Shown here piece after piece: positions 25,694 through 34,837 of a stretch of DNA of 64,000 nucleotides. Below the pieces are notes generated by a model, which saw nothing but the letters and a program-made list of their open reading frames with translations, had not been told where the DNA came from and did not search any database. The translations under genes and the position numbers were made by a program. Each line of letters begins with the position of its first letter. Within the stretch, counting starts at the first letter, position 1. This stretch comes from Lunatimonas salinarum (GTDB taxonomy: Bacteria > Bacteroidota > Bacteroidia > Cytophagales > Cyclobacteriaceae): assembly GCF_017811155.1 (NCBI RefSeq), contig NZ_JACVCV010000010.1, positions 124,001 through 188,000 of the forward strand, given 5' to 3'.

Positions 25694-25736
25694 AGCAAAA
25701 GAAACCTGATTTAGCTTCCACCTACCCCGTAAATAG

Positions 25737-25776
25737 AACAAACCCCCAACCGGACTTAGCAGATTGGGGGTTTGTT
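25737..25776. terminator. Bidirectional terminator between convergent genes
   Basis: Perfect 13-bp stem (AACAAACCCCCAA with TTGGGGGTTTGTT, 14-base loop) between the 59-residue gene and the M3 peptidase gene. Confidence 0.8.
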
Positions 25777-25797
25777 GGTTCAGGTGAATAGCATGGC

Positions 25798-27933
25798 CTA
25801 CTTGGTCACAGCCAAGCTGGCTTCATCCAAACCGCGCTTCTTCAGCAAGGCATCGATCTTTGGCTCGGCGCCTCGGAAACGCACGTACATCTCCATGGGA
25901 TCATCGGTACCGCCGCGCTCCAGGATTTCTTTGCGGAAAGCCAGTGCTTTGTCTGGATTAAACAGTTCCGTCTCCTTAAATGCATGGAAAGCATCCGTAT
26001 CCAATACGCCGGACCAGATATAGCTGTAGTAGCCGGCCGAATACCCTCCGCTAAAAATGTGCTGGAAGTAACTGCTTCGGTACCTGGGAATGATCTCGGA
26101 TATCAGCCCCATTCTGGCTACCGACTGCTCCTCAAAGGTGGTTGCATCCTCTTTGATAGGCTCCTTACGTGTATGGTAATCCAAGTCCAGCAAGGACGCT
26201 GCCAGGTATTCCGTGGTGCCGAATCCCTGCCCAAAGGTGCCGCTGCTGGTCAGTTTTTCAATAAGCGCATCGGGTATTACCTCACCTGTTTGATAGTGAA
26301 AGGCATACTGCCTCATCACCTCCGGTTCGGTGGCCCAGTTTTCCATCACCTGCGAAGGAAGCTCTACAAAGTCCCTGGGAACAGAAGTTCCTGCGAGGCT
26401 GCTGTATTGCACGTTGGAGAGCAGACCATGCAGGGCGTGCCCAAACTCGTGGAAGAAAGTGGTCACCTCGTCAAAGGTCAAAAGCGCCGGTGCATCGCCA
26501 GCGGGCCGGGAGAAGTTGCAGACGATGGAAATTACCGGCGGCATACGTTTTCCGTCCACGGTCTTTTGTGATCGGTAGGAAGTCATCCAGGCTCCGCCCC
26601 GCTTGGAGGCCCTGGGATGGAAATCCATGTAAAGGATGCCCACATGGGTACCGTCCGCCTCCTTCACCTCATAGGACTTGGCATCGGGATGGTACACCGG
26701 TACTTCGGGCCGGTATTCAAAGGTAAGCCCAAAGAGCTTGTTCACCACCAGGAACACGCCCTCCTGCACCTTGTCCAAGGCGAAATAAGGCTTTACCTCC
26801 TGCTCATCCAAGTCAAATTTTTGCTTCCGTAGCTTCTCCTCGTAGTAGCGCCAGTCCCAAGGCTGTACAGAAAAGTCATTGCCATCAGCTTGTATCATGG
26901 CCTGCATCTCGTCCCGCTCTACCTTGGCCTTGGCCAGGGCGGGAGTCCAAAGCTGATTCAGCAGTTTGTATACGTTATCCGGATTTTTGGCCATGGTCTC
27001 TTCCAGGGCATAGTCGGCATGGGTTTCGTATCCGAGCATGCGGGCTTTTTCCAAGCGGAGGTTGGCCATTTCTACCAGAATGGCCTTGTTGTCGTTTTCA
27101 TTGCCCTGATCGGAGCGGTTCTTGTAAGCTTCCCAGATTTGCTTGCGCAGGTTGCGGTTGTCGGCATATTGCAGGAAAGGCATGATGCTGGGGTTATGCA
27201 GGGTAAAGACCCATTTGCCTTCCTTGCCTGCGGCTTTGGCATCGTCTGCTGCCGAAGCAATCAGCTCATTGGGCAGTCCGGCCAGGTCCGCTTCATTCTC
27301 GATGACCAACTGAAAGGCGTTGGTTTCTGCGAGCAGGTTTTGGCCAAACTGAAGGGTGAGCGTAGAAAGTCGACTGTTGATCTCACGGAGCCGGTCCTTG
27401 TTTTCTTCGGCTACGTTGGCACCGCTTCGTACGAAGCTTTTGTAGGTTTTTTCGAGCAGCTTTTGTTGCTCTGGGCTTAGCTCCAGTTTTTCCCTAGCAT
27501 CCCACACGGTCTGCACACGCTGAAACAAGGCCTGATTGAGGCTGATGTTGTCGCTGTGTTTGGACAGTTCCGGTGCCATCTCCGTAGCTATACCTTGAAT
27601 TTCGTCGTTGGTGTTGGCGGAGTTGATATTGTAAAAAACCCGCGACACCTTGGTCAAGAGCTCTCCTGAATATTCCAGGGCCTCGATGGTATTGGCAAAG
27701 GTAGGTGCCTCGGCATTGTTGACAATGGCGGCAACTTCGGCTTCCTGCTGCTTGATGCCTTCCCGCAGGGCGGGTGCAAAATGGGCAGGTTCTATTCGGT
27801 CAAAAGGGGGCACCCCAAACGGGGTATCGTATGTTTCAAAGAAGGGATTCATGGCTGATTTTTTTTCGTTTTCCGGACTGCACGCCACCGAAAGGGAGGC
27901 GGCTACCGCGGATGCGATAAATAGCTTTTTCAT
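25798..27933 (-). CDS. dcp: M3-family peptidyl-dipeptidase (Dcp-like) lipoprotein
   Basis: This zinc metallopeptidase of 711 residues removes dipeptides from the C-terminus of short peptides. The catalytic motif HEFGHALHGL lies near residue 495, with the third ligand glutamate in DFVELPSQVMENWA. GGYSAGYYSYIWSGVL near the C-terminus is the substrate-binding tyrosine loop of the family. The N-terminus has a signal peptide ending in a lipobox (LSVACS, cysteine near 18), so it is anchored in the envelope. It stands alone, with a terminator at 25737. It probably takes part in peptide scavenging. Confidence 0.94.
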   Translation of the reverse strand: MKKLFIASAVAASLSVACSPENEKKSAMNPFFETYDTPFGVPPFDRIEPAHFAPALREGIKQQEAEVAAIVNNAEAPTFANTIEALEYSGELLTKVSRVFYNINSANTNDEIQGIATEMAPELSKHSDNISLNQALFQRVQTVWDAREKLELSPEQQKLLEKTYKSFVRSGANVAEENKDRLREINSRLSTLTLQFGQNLLAETNAFQLVIENEADLAGLPNELIASAADDAKAAGKEGKWVFTLHNPSIMPFLQYADNRNLRKQIWEAYKNRSDQGNENDNKAILVEMANLRLEKARMLGYETHADYALEETMAKNPDNVYKLLNQLWTPALAKAKVERDEMQAMIQADGNDFSVQPWDWRYYEEKLRKQKFDLDEQEVKPYFALDKVQEGVFLVVNKLFGLTFEYRPEVPVYHPDAKSYEVKEADGTHVGILYMDFHPRASKRGGAWMTSYRSQKTVDGKRMPPVISIVCNFSRPAGDAPALLTFDEVTTFFHEFGHALHGLLSNVQYSSLAGTSVPRDFVELPSQVMENWATEPEVMRQYAFHYQTGEVIPDALIEKLTSSGTFGQGFGTTEYLAASLLDLDYHTRKEPIKEDATTFEEQSVARMGLISEIIPRYRSSYFQHIFSGGYSAGYYSYIWSGVLDTDAFHAFKETELFNPDKALAFRKEILERGGTDDPMEMYVRFRGAEPKIDALLKKRGLDEASLAVTK

Positions 27934-28179
27934 AGGTTTAGAAACGTCTTTAATTTTTGAATTACCATGGACAACAATTTATTGTAAGCTCAGGGATTGA
28001 ACAATTGTCTAATTGGCAGTAGCAAAGATAACCCGAATGGATCATTTTTGGTTGCAGTGTCCCTCATACAATCAAATACCGGCCGTTTATTCCTTTAAAG
28101 CGGATTCTGAATTACCTTTATATCCGCAACCCCCTGCTGCTATTGGGCAGGAATGGTCCCATCTGTTATTTGTTGTCTT

Positions 28180-29190
28180 ATGAAGATCGAAATTTTAATC
28201 AGGCAGTTGCCACTCAGGCATACCTTTACCATCGCCCACCAAAGCCGCGATGTGCAGACCACCCTGATCGTCCGCCTCTGGGACGGAGACACCTACGGAC
28301 TTGGGGAGTCCACGACCAATCCATTCTATGGGATCACCGTGGACAATATGACGGCCTGCCTGGAGGAGGCTCAAAAGCTCCTGGAAAACGAGCCCATTCA
28401 GCATCCCCCCCTACTTTGGGAGAAGACCAAATCGATTTTTGCCAATAACCCCTTTGCCCAATGTGCCCTGGACATGGCTGCCTGGGATCTGTATACCAAA
28501 AAGCGCGGTGAAAAGCTTTACGAACACTTAGGCCTCCAACCCGCCACCATTCCCCTGACCAACTTTACCATTGGCATTGCTTCGGTGGAAAAAATGGTGG
28601 AAAAGATGCGTGAGTTTGACTGGCCCCTCTACAAAATTAAGCTGGGCACCGATCACGACATGGACATCGTCCGGGAGTTGCGAAAGCACACCGATGCTAC
28701 CTTCCGCATCGATGCCAACTGCGCCTGGACGGCGGAGCAGGCCATTCGCTACTCCCATGAACTAAAGCAGCTCAACGTGGAATTTATGGAGCAGCCGCTG
28801 GCCAAAGATGATTTGGAAGGCATGAAGGAGGTGTACGCACACAGTGCCCTGCCGGTGATAGCGGATGAAAGCTGCATCGTGGAGGCGGATGTGAAGAAAT
28901 GCGCAGGCCTCTTTCACGGTATCAATGTAAAGCTGACCAAGGCCGGGGGCATTACGCCCGGACTTCGGATGATTCACGATGCGAAAGGATTAGGTATGAA
29001 GACCATGGTGGGCTGCATGACGGAATCCAGCGTAGGCATATCGGCCATCGCCCATATCGCACCGCAGCTCGACTACGTGGACATGGATGGGGCTATGCTA
29101 TTGGCACAGGATATCGCTACCGGGGTGAAAATTTCACGGGAAGGGGTTCAATTTCCCGACAGACCGGGTACGGGTGCCCTTCTAATTTAA
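28180..29190 (+). CDS. Dipeptide epimerase (L-Ala-D/L-Glu epimerase type), enolase superfamily
   Basis: The enzyme epimerises dipeptides from peptidoglycan, typically L-Ala-D-Glu, so that they can be degraded. The 336-residue protein shows the superfamily residues: the K-x-K base pair in YKIKLG (about 155-160), metal ligands in RIDANCAW, EQPL and ADES, and the second-face lysine in NVKLTKAGG. The C-terminal D-x-D motif YVDMDGAMLL is also present. I choose ATG 28180 rather than the upstream GTG because the protein family begins at MKIEI. A PLP enzyme gene starts 6 bases after the stop, suggesting an operon for recycling of cell-wall peptides. Confidence 0.9.
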   Translation: MKIEILIRQLPLRHTFTIAHQSRDVQTTLIVRLWDGDTYGLGESTTNPFYGITVDNMTACLEEAQKLLENEPIQHPPLLWEKTKSIFANNPFAQCALDMAAWDLYTKKRGEKLYEHLGLQPATIPLTNFTIGIASVEKMVEKMREFDWPLYKIKLGTDHDMDIVRELRKHTDATFRIDANCAWTAEQAIRYSHELKQLNVEFMEQPLAKDDLEGMKEVYAHSALPVIADESCIVEADVKKCAGLFHGINVKLTKAGGITPGLRMIHDAKGLGMKTMVGCMTESSVGISAIAHIAPQLDYVDMDGAMLLAQDIATGVKISREGVQFPDRPGTGALLI

Positions 29191-29196
29191 TCCGAG

Positions 29197-30261
29197 ATGC
29201 AGATTCGCCTATTAACCGACCGGGCTCAGCCCGTAATTTATCAGGATGGCAAACGCTACTTGCAGTTTGCGGGAACATCCTATTTGGGTATGGGCAATCT
29301 GCCGGAGTTTGAGCGTTTGATCCATGAGGGTCTAAATCGGCACGGGGCCAATCACGGCTCCAGCCGGAACAGCAATGTGCAGTTGGGTGTTTTCGATGTG
29401 TTTGAAGCTTTCTTTGCTGCGGGCGCAGGGGCAGAAGACGCCTGTTTGCTAAGTAGTGGATTTTTGGCCGGACACCTTGCCATTCAATCGTTGAAACCAA
29501 AAGTGGATCTGCTTTGGATTGCGCCCGATGCGCATCCTGCCATATTGCCAGAGGGAAAAGCAGGAGATCCTGCTCAAAGCTATGAGACCTGGGTGGAGGC
29601 CTGCAAGCAAAAAGCGAGCTCATTGATGGGTCACCGAATAGGGATTTTGGCCAATGCCGTAAACCCGTTGATTCCCAAAATTCACGATTTTGAATGGGTG
29701 CGGGACCTGCCCCCCGTCAACCAATACTACCTGCTAATCGACGATAGCCATGCCTTTGGCGTAGTCGGTGAATCCCTGTTTGGAACCTATCGGCAATGGT
29801 CCCAACTACCTGTGAATCTTTGTATATGCGGTTCATTGGGCAAGGCTCTTTGCCTGCCGGCTGGCATCGTGGTAGGAAATGCCGATTGGATTGACATGAT
29901 TCGGCAGCACGCTATTTACCGGTCTTCTTCACCCCCTGCGCCGGCATTTTTGCAGGCCTTTATGCAGGGACAGGCACTTTACCTGCGCCAGAAAGAGCTC
30001 CTGGCAAAAAAAGTGTCGGCGTTGGCAGCCGGAATTGCAGAGCTGCCGGCTTTTTATACTGCAGACGGGTATCCGGTTATTTCCTTTGCTAGCCCGGCTT
30101 GGGTGGAAGCACTCGCGTCCAGGGCGCTGGTGGTATCCTCCTTTCCCTACCCCGGTCCTCAGGATGCGCCCGTAAACCGCATCGTGTTGTCAGCGGGCCA
30201 TACCGACGAGGATTTGAATTACCTGATGGCCTGCATGGTGGAACTCCAAGCTGGCCGATAG
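29197..30261 (+). CDS. PLP-dependent alpha-oxoamine synthase / AONS-like aminotransferase-fold enzyme
   Basis: This 354-residue fold-type I PLP enzyme is related to 8-amino-7-oxononanoate and 2-amino-3-ketobutyrate synthases. Seen are TSYLGMGNLPE at the N-terminus, HGANHGSSRNSN, LLIDDSHAFGVVGE with the cofactor-binding aspartate and histidine, and the Schiff-base lysine in GSLGKALCLPAG (near residue 217). It is a little shorter than the roughly 390 residues of true AONS. It follows the epimerase gene by 6 bases. That context hints at use of an amino acid released from wall peptides, but this is inference. No biotin genes are nearby. Confidence 0.8.
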   Translation: MQIRLLTDRAQPVIYQDGKRYLQFAGTSYLGMGNLPEFERLIHEGLNRHGANHGSSRNSNVQLGVFDVFEAFFAAGAGAEDACLLSSGFLAGHLAIQSLKPKVDLLWIAPDAHPAILPEGKAGDPAQSYETWVEACKQKASSLMGHRIGILANAVNPLIPKIHDFEWVRDLPPVNQYYLLIDDSHAFGVVGESLFGTYRQWSQLPVNLCICGSLGKALCLPAGIVVGNADWIDMIRQHAIYRSSSPPAPAFLQAFMQGQALYLRQKELLAKKVSALAAGIAELPAFYTADGYPVISFASPAWVEALASRALVVSSFPYPGPQDAPVNRIVLSAGHTDEDLNYLMACMVELQAGR

Positions 30262-30411
30262 GATCGATCCTGCAATCGCCTACGTCAGACTCCAAAAAAC
30301 CTTTTTTAACCAACTATAAAAAGGAAGTAGATGCCTTCATTCCGGTTGTTTGTCTGTAAGTTAGGTGGCTGAAAAGGGATTCTCCCGGAGTCTTATCCAA
30401 AGGCTACGGGG

Positions 30412-30441
30412 TTTGTTCTTACAGGGAATCTTTTATCTTTG
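30412..30441 (+). promoter_or_regulatory. Promoter of the secreted EEP-family gene
   Basis: TTTG (30412-30415), 18 bases, then TATCTTTG (30434-30441): a full match to the Bacteroidota vegetative promoter. The ATG at 30466 lies 25 bases downstream, which supports that start over an upstream TTG that overlaps the -7 box. Confidence 0.8.
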
Positions 30442-30465
30442 GAATCCAAACAAATCAACACTCAG

Positions 30466-31317
30466 ATGAACTTTATAAAAACAACCACTTGGCTTTTTTT
30501 GGCGCTGTTTGCGTTGGCCTTTGGGACCCATGCCCAATCGGTGAGCCTCAAAGTCGCTACCTTCAATATCCGCTATGCCAATCCCGGTGATGCTCCAGAT
30601 ACCTGGGAAAACCGGCGTCAGGCCGCCGCGGATCTGATACGCTTCCACGAATTTGATATCTTCGGGATCCAGGAAGGGCTGCATTCTCAGGTAAAAGACC
30701 TGGAACGGATGCTCCCGGGCTTTGCTTACGTAGGGGTGGGTAGAGACGACGGTGCCGAGAAGGGAGAATACTCCTGTATATTTTACCATACCGGCAAGTT
30801 CGATGTGTTGGACAGCGGCACCTTTTGGCTGGCAGAAGATACCGCCAAGCCCAATAAAGGGTGGGATGCGGCCCTGCCCCGCATCGTGACCTGGGCCAAA
30901 TTTAAGGACAAAACCACCGGCGATGTATTCTTTCACTTTAACACCCACTTCGACCACCGGGGGTGGGAAGCCCGTGTACAGAGTGCGCAACTGATTCTTA
31001 AAAAGGTGGCAGAGCTCTCTGACCCCTCTAATCCGGTCTTTGTGACCGGCGACTTCAACGTGGACCAGGACTCCGATCCCTACAAAGTGATGCGGGATGC
31101 ACCGGGATTTGCAGATGCGCTGGATTTGGCCCGGATCAAGTATGTCAACAACGGAAGCTTCAATAGCTTTGACAATAGCAGCAGCTCTGATAAACGTATA
31201 GATCACATCTTTGTAAACGATAAGATCAAGGTGAAGCGCTATGGTATTCTCACAGATACATACCACAACCGCTACCCCTCGGATCATTTTCCGGTGATGG
31301 CTGAAATCTACTGGTAA
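30466..31317 (+). CDS. Secreted endonuclease/exonuclease/phosphatase family protein
   Basis: This 283-residue protein has a signal peptide (cleaved near GTHAQS) and a complete EEP fold. Motifs are ATFNIRY (asparagine), FGIQEGL (metal-binding glutamate), NTHFDHRGWEAR, VTGDFNVDQDS (catalytic aspartate and asparagine) and the final SDHFPVMAEI with the catalytic histidine. Such proteins in Bacteroidota are exported phosphodiesterases or nucleases acting on nucleic acids, phospholipids or sugar phosphates. The specificity is not visible. It has its own promoter (30412) and terminator (31344), so it is a single-gene unit. Confidence 0.9.
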   Translation: MNFIKTTTWLFLALFALAFGTHAQSVSLKVATFNIRYANPGDAPDTWENRRQAAADLIRFHEFDIFGIQEGLHSQVKDLERMLPGFAYVGVGRDDGAEKGEYSCIFYHTGKFDVLDSGTFWLAEDTAKPNKGWDAALPRIVTWAKFKDKTTGDVFFHFNTHFDHRGWEARVQSAQLILKKVAELSDPSNPVFVTGDFNVDQDSDPYKVMRDAPGFADALDLARIKYVNNGSFNSFDNSSSSDKRIDHIFVNDKIKVKRYGILTDTYHNRYPSDHFPVMAEIYW

Positions 31318-31343
31318 CCAATAGATTGGGGATACCTCCTGAG

Positions 31344-31373
31344 AAAGCCATGTCAACATGCCATGGCTTTTTT
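31344..31373 (+). terminator. Rho-independent terminator after the EEP-family gene
   Basis: 9-bp stem (AAAGCCATG with CATGGCTTT, 9-base loop) followed by T6, 27 bases after the stop. Confidence 0.8.
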
Positions 31374-31482
31374 GGGGTAGGTATGCAATCCCTAACCCGC
31401 TTGCTCTCATACGAATCCGTCAGATACCTTCTTATTTGGATAAGTTAATCATAGCGTCGTATTTTAGCCTAAATATCTTCCC

Positions 31483-32295
31483 ATGCTGCCTTCAAAAAAG
31501 CGCCTAGCACACATCGTTTTTGAGTCGGACGACCGGGCTTCCAAAGGCTTCGATCTCCTACTGTTGGTATTTATCCTGCTTAGCGTACTGGTAGTGATTT
31601 TGGATTCAGTGTCGGAAATTCGCGCGCGATACGGAACCTTTCTGTACGCCGCAGAATGGCTTTTCACGCTAATCTTTACCGTTGAATACGGACTACGGGT
31701 TTGGCTCAGCGCCCGAAAGGCAGGTTATATTTTTGGATTTTATGGTTTGGTGGACTTGCTGGCCATCTTACCAACTTACCTAAGCATCTTTTTCTTTACC
31801 AGTCAATACCTCACCGTTATCCGAGCACTTCGATTCTTACGCGTCCTTCGGGTCTTGAAGTTAACTGAATATGTAAAGGAAGCGACCATTCTCAAAAATG
31901 CCCTTCGCCAAAGCCGGCTTAAAATCCAGATTTTTGTGGGTTCGGTATTGACGATCGTACTGGTAATGGGCTCCTTGATGTACATCGTGGAGGGGCCTGA
32001 TCATGGATTTACCTCCATTCCCAGATCCATGTACTGGGCCATTGTCACCTTGACTACGGTTGGTTATGGGGACATTGCACCGGAAACCGACTTGGGACAG
32101 TTTATTGCCTCCCTGATCATGCTTATCGGCTATGCGATCATTGCGGTGCCTACCGGTATTGTGTCTTCTGAGCTAACTGCAGCAAAGCAGCGAAGCCTTG
32201 ATACGCCATCTAGGCGGATTTGTCATCAGTGTCAGGTGCAGGACCACGAAGCAGATGCGAAGTATTGCAAGTCCTGCGGAAGCTTACTAGAATAA
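31483..32295 (+). CDS. Voltage-gated-type potassium channel with C-terminal zinc ribbon
   Basis: This 270-residue protein has six membrane segments of the ion-transport family. An S4-like arginine-rich helix (RALRFLRVLRVLKL, about residues 110-123) precedes the pore helix and filter TLTTVGYGDIAPE (near 188-200), which is the potassium signature TVGYGD. The cytoplasmic tail ends in a two-CxxC zinc ribbon (CHQCQVQ...CKSCGSLLE). The tail may serve for assembly or metal-dependent gating; that is inference. It is convergent with the CLC-F gene, with 10 bases between stops. The ATG at 31483 is the natural start. Confidence 0.9.
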   Translation: MLPSKKRLAHIVFESDDRASKGFDLLLLVFILLSVLVVILDSVSEIRARYGTFLYAAEWLFTLIFTVEYGLRVWLSARKAGYIFGFYGLVDLLAILPTYLSIFFFTSQYLTVIRALRFLRVLRVLKLTEYVKEATILKNALRQSRLKIQIFVGSVLTIVLVMGSLMYIVEGPDHGFTSIPRSMYWAIVTLTTVGYGDIAPETDLGQFIASLIMLIGYAIIAVPTGIVSSELTAAKQRSLDTPSRRICHQCQVQDHEADAKYCKSCGSLLE

Positions 32296-32305
32296 ATTCG
32301 GGTTT

Positions 32306-33607
32306 TTAGGATACGTTTCCCAACTTTTTTCCTTTATGCCGCTTGGTGGGACTATGCTTGGGCGAACCAATGATCTGTGAATGGTAAATACCGGCATGCC
32401 CACTGAAAAGGTATGCCAGAACGCAGGCTAGTCCTACATATACCCCACTTTCAGCACCAAACAACTCGATGCCCATCAGGGTACATGCCAACGGCGTATT
32501 GGTAGCCCCTGAAAAAACTCCCACAAAACCCATTGCGGCAAGCAAGGCTACCGGAAGCGGAATGATGCCGGAAAGCGCATTGCCAAGCGTAGCACCGGTG
32601 AAAAAAAGCGGAGTCACCTCACCACCTTTAAACCCGGCACCCAAAGTCAGGGATGTGGTACCGATCTTGGCCAGGAAATCGTACCAAGGGAGGTCTTCCG
32701 AAAATGCATCTACGATGGTAGGTACTCCTAGTCCAATATATTTGGTGCTTCCCGTTAGGTAGACAAACAGCGCAATGACCACACCTCCTACCACGGGACG
32801 CAGGGGCGGATAGGGCAGATATTTCCTAAATAATCCACTCCAAAAACGGGTGGCCTTGGCAAACAGTCTACCAGCCAACCCAAAACAAATGCCCGCCGGA
32901 ATTATCCAAAGCAGCAATGGCAGGGAAAGGTCGGGTACTATTGGAATCTCATAATGGGTATGCGGTACCATCCAAAGGGAGGCGCAGGCATAATCGGCGA
33001 CGTATGCCGCCAAAAAAGCGGGAAGAATGGATTCGTAACGGATCCTTCCTATGATCAGCCACTCCAAAGCAAATACCGCTCCAGCCAACGGGGTGCCGAA
33101 TACCGAAGCGAACCCGGCAGCAACACCCATGGTAATTACAATGCGCCGATCCTCGTTCGCCAGTCGAAACCATTTGGTAAACCGGTCAGCGATTGCACCT
33201 CCCATTTGTACGGCTGTCCCTTCTCTTCCCGCCGAACCACCAAATAAATGCGTGACCACCGTGCCAAACAACACCAATGGGGCCATGCGAAGCGGAATCA
33301 CCTTGAGGGGGTTGTAAAATTCCTCCAGCAATTGATTGTTGCCTTTTACGACTGATTCGCCGTAGCGGTGGTATACCCAACCAATGAGCAATCCGCCCAA
33401 GGGCAGCAGCGCAATGATCCACAAGTTTGCTTCCCGGTAGTCTGTGGCCCAAGTAAGGGAAAGAAGAAAAGCCGCCGAGGCAGATCCAGCCAAGAGGCCT
33501 ACAGCGATGGCTACGAGTAGCCATTTCAGCGTGAAAACTAAGGTTGGCTGAAATTCCTTTGCAAGAAATTTGCGGAGCGCAAATAATGTTCGGTTCCTCT
33601 TCAACAT
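32306..33607 (-). CDS. CLC-family antiporter, fluoride-exporting CLC-F type
   Basis: This 433-residue protein has the CLC fold. The gating-glutamate loop reads GGSAGREGTAVQMGG (near residue 125), typical of the CLC-F branch rather than the chloride-type GREGP. The usual GSGIP chloride-binding loop is replaced by KGNNQLLEE (near 88). CLC-F proteins exchange fluoride for protons and protect against environmental fluoride. The gene is preceded by a clear fluoride riboswitch (33665-33755), which independently supports the assignment. About ten membrane segments are visible, with conserved GVFSGATNTPLAC toward the C-terminus. It is convergent with the potassium channel gene. Confidence 0.9.
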   Translation of the reverse strand: MLKRNRTLFALRKFLAKEFQPTLVFTLKWLLVAIAVGLLAGSASAAFLLSLTWATDYREANLWIIALLPLGGLLIGWVYHRYGESVVKGNNQLLEEFYNPLKVIPLRMAPLVLFGTVVTHLFGGSAGREGTAVQMGGAIADRFTKWFRLANEDRRIVITMGVAAGFASVFGTPLAGAVFALEWLIIGRIRYESILPAFLAAYVADYACASLWMVPHTHYEIPIVPDLSLPLLLWIIPAGICFGLAGRLFAKATRFWSGLFRKYLPYPPLRPVVGGVVIALFVYLTGSTKYIGLGVPTIVDAFSEDLPWYDFLAKIGTTSLTLGAGFKGGEVTPLFFTGATLGNALSGIIPLPVALLAAMGFVGVFSGATNTPLACTLMGIELFGAESGVYVGLACVLAYLFSGHAGIYHSQIIGSPKHSPTKRHKGKKLGNVS

Positions 33608-33664
33608 GGGATTTGACGAAGTTTTTCCAATGGTTTGTCCGGAACCGACGTTCCGATCGTTGAA

Positions 33665-33755
33665 GTAGGAGTCATCAGCTTCCGTGAGAAGCGGTTCAAA
33701 GAATCAGGCCTTTCTACAAAATCTAGACCGATTTTTGGATGGCACCCCATCACCC
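33665..33755 (-). promoter_or_regulatory. Fluoride (crcB-type) riboswitch
   Basis: On the minus strand GGGTG-ATGGGGTGC-CATCC forms the first hairpin, with the invariant AUG after the stem. The 3' part is ACCGCTTCTCACGGAAGC then TGATGACTCCTAC: a GCTTC/GAAGC stem followed by the conserved CUGAUG-N-CCUAC. The loop GGGGT can pair with ACTCC, giving the family pseudoknot. About 40 bases between the two stems are extra compared with short aptamers and could fold as one or two small hairpins (AAAATC/GATTTT). Downstream, a CGGAAC/GTTCCG hairpin (33641-33656) may be part of the expression platform. Fluoride binding should turn on the CLC-F gene. Confidence 0.82.
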
Positions 33756-33762
33756 ATGCATC

Positions 33763-33770
33763 CAAAGATA
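33763..33770 (-). promoter_or_regulatory. -7 box upstream of the fluoride riboswitch
   Basis: TATCTTTG on the minus strand matches TAnnTTTG exactly. It places the transcript start almost at the first base of the riboswitch. No good -33 box is seen. Confidence 0.6.
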
Positions 33771-33920
33771 GTAAATGGGCTGTAATTTTGTAGGGTTTAG
33801 TCGCAAACTGACCTATTTTTGAACCCATAGATCTGTACTAAAGCCTGTCAATAGGCAGGTTTTGGATTTCGTGGAATGCTTTTTGAACATTACCTACACT
33901 AAGGATGTATAAAGGAGTAT

Positions 33921-34817
33921 ATGAAGAGGATATTGATAACAGGCGGTTCCGGCCTCGTGGGTAGGGAAATCACCCGCCTGCTCGAACAGGAAGGTAAAGA
34001 AGTTGCCTGGCTGAGCCGCAGTCCGAAAAATACCCGCCAGAAATCCTTCTTTTGGGACATCGAAAAGCAGGAGATGGATAAGGAAGCACTGACCTGGTGC
34101 GAGGGCATTATTCACCTTGCGGGCGAAGGAGTGGCCGAGAAACGCTGGACGGCCGCACGTAAGCGTCAGATTCTACAAAGTCGGATCCTGTCTACGCTGC
34201 TATTATATGATAACCTTGAGAGGCTTGCAGCCAAGCCACAGGCTTTTGTTTCGGCAAGCGCCGTCGGCTATTATGGGTTTGATACCGGCGAAGCGCTGCA
34301 GCGGGAGGATAGTCTTCCGGGCGTGGATTTTTTGGCTTCGGTGGTGAAAAAATGGGAAGCGGAAACCGAAAAAATAGCTACCTTAGGTATCCGTACGGCG
34401 GTCTTGCGCATTGGCATTGTGTTGGCAAAGGAGGGAGGTGCCTTAGCAGAGATGTTAAAGCCACCCGTTGCGGCTCCGTTGGGAGATGGTAAGCAGTATC
34501 TTAGCTGGATACACATCGGGGATTTGGCGCGCATGTTTTCGTATGCCCTGGCGAACACCAGTATGGAGGGAGTGTATAACGCGGTAGGACCTCATCCGGC
34601 ATCCAATTCCGAGCTCACGCGGGCCGCTGCGAAGGCCGCAGGTAAACCCTTCGTTCCGATAGGCGTGCCCGGATTTGCCCTAAAGCTGGTGCTGGGTGAA
34701 ATGGCACAAATGGTCTTAGGCGGAAACAAGGTGAGCAGCGCCAAAATCGAAGCAACCGGATTTTCCTACACGTTTGGTGAGTTAACCGACGCGTTGAAGG
34801 CCATTTACGGAAAATGA
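33921..34817 (+). CDS. TIGR01777-type NAD(P)-dependent epimerase (SDR family)
   Basis: This 298-residue extended short-chain dehydrogenase/reductase begins with ILITGGSGLVGREI (Rossmann glycine motif). It carries IIHLAGEGVAEKRW, the family hallmark after strand 4, and SASAVGYYG with the catalytic tyrosine. SWIHIGDLARM and YNAVGPHPASN close the domain, as in TIGR01777/DUF1731 proteins such as YfcH. The biological substrate of this family is unknown. A ribosome-binding site AAAGGAG lies 7 bases before the ATG. The M14 peptidase gene begins 20 bases after the stop, so they may share a transcript. Confidence 0.9.
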   Translation: MKRILITGGSGLVGREITRLLEQEGKEVAWLSRSPKNTRQKSFFWDIEKQEMDKEALTWCEGIIHLAGEGVAEKRWTAARKRQILQSRILSTLLLYDNLERLAAKPQAFVSASAVGYYGFDTGEALQREDSLPGVDFLASVVKKWEAETEKIATLGIRTAVLRIGIVLAKEGGALAEMLKPPVAAPLGDGKQYLSWIHIGDLARMFSYALANTSMEGVYNAVGPHPASNSELTRAAAKAAGKPFVPIGVPGFALKLVLGEMAQMVLGGNKVSSAKIEATGFSYTFGELTDALKAIYGK

Positions 34818-34837
34818 AAACTTAAATCAGATACAGC

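Noticed and set aside
32306-33607. Ordinary chloride channel
   Set aside because: The GREGT loop, the missing GSGIP motif and the fluoride riboswitch upstream point to the CLC-F branch.
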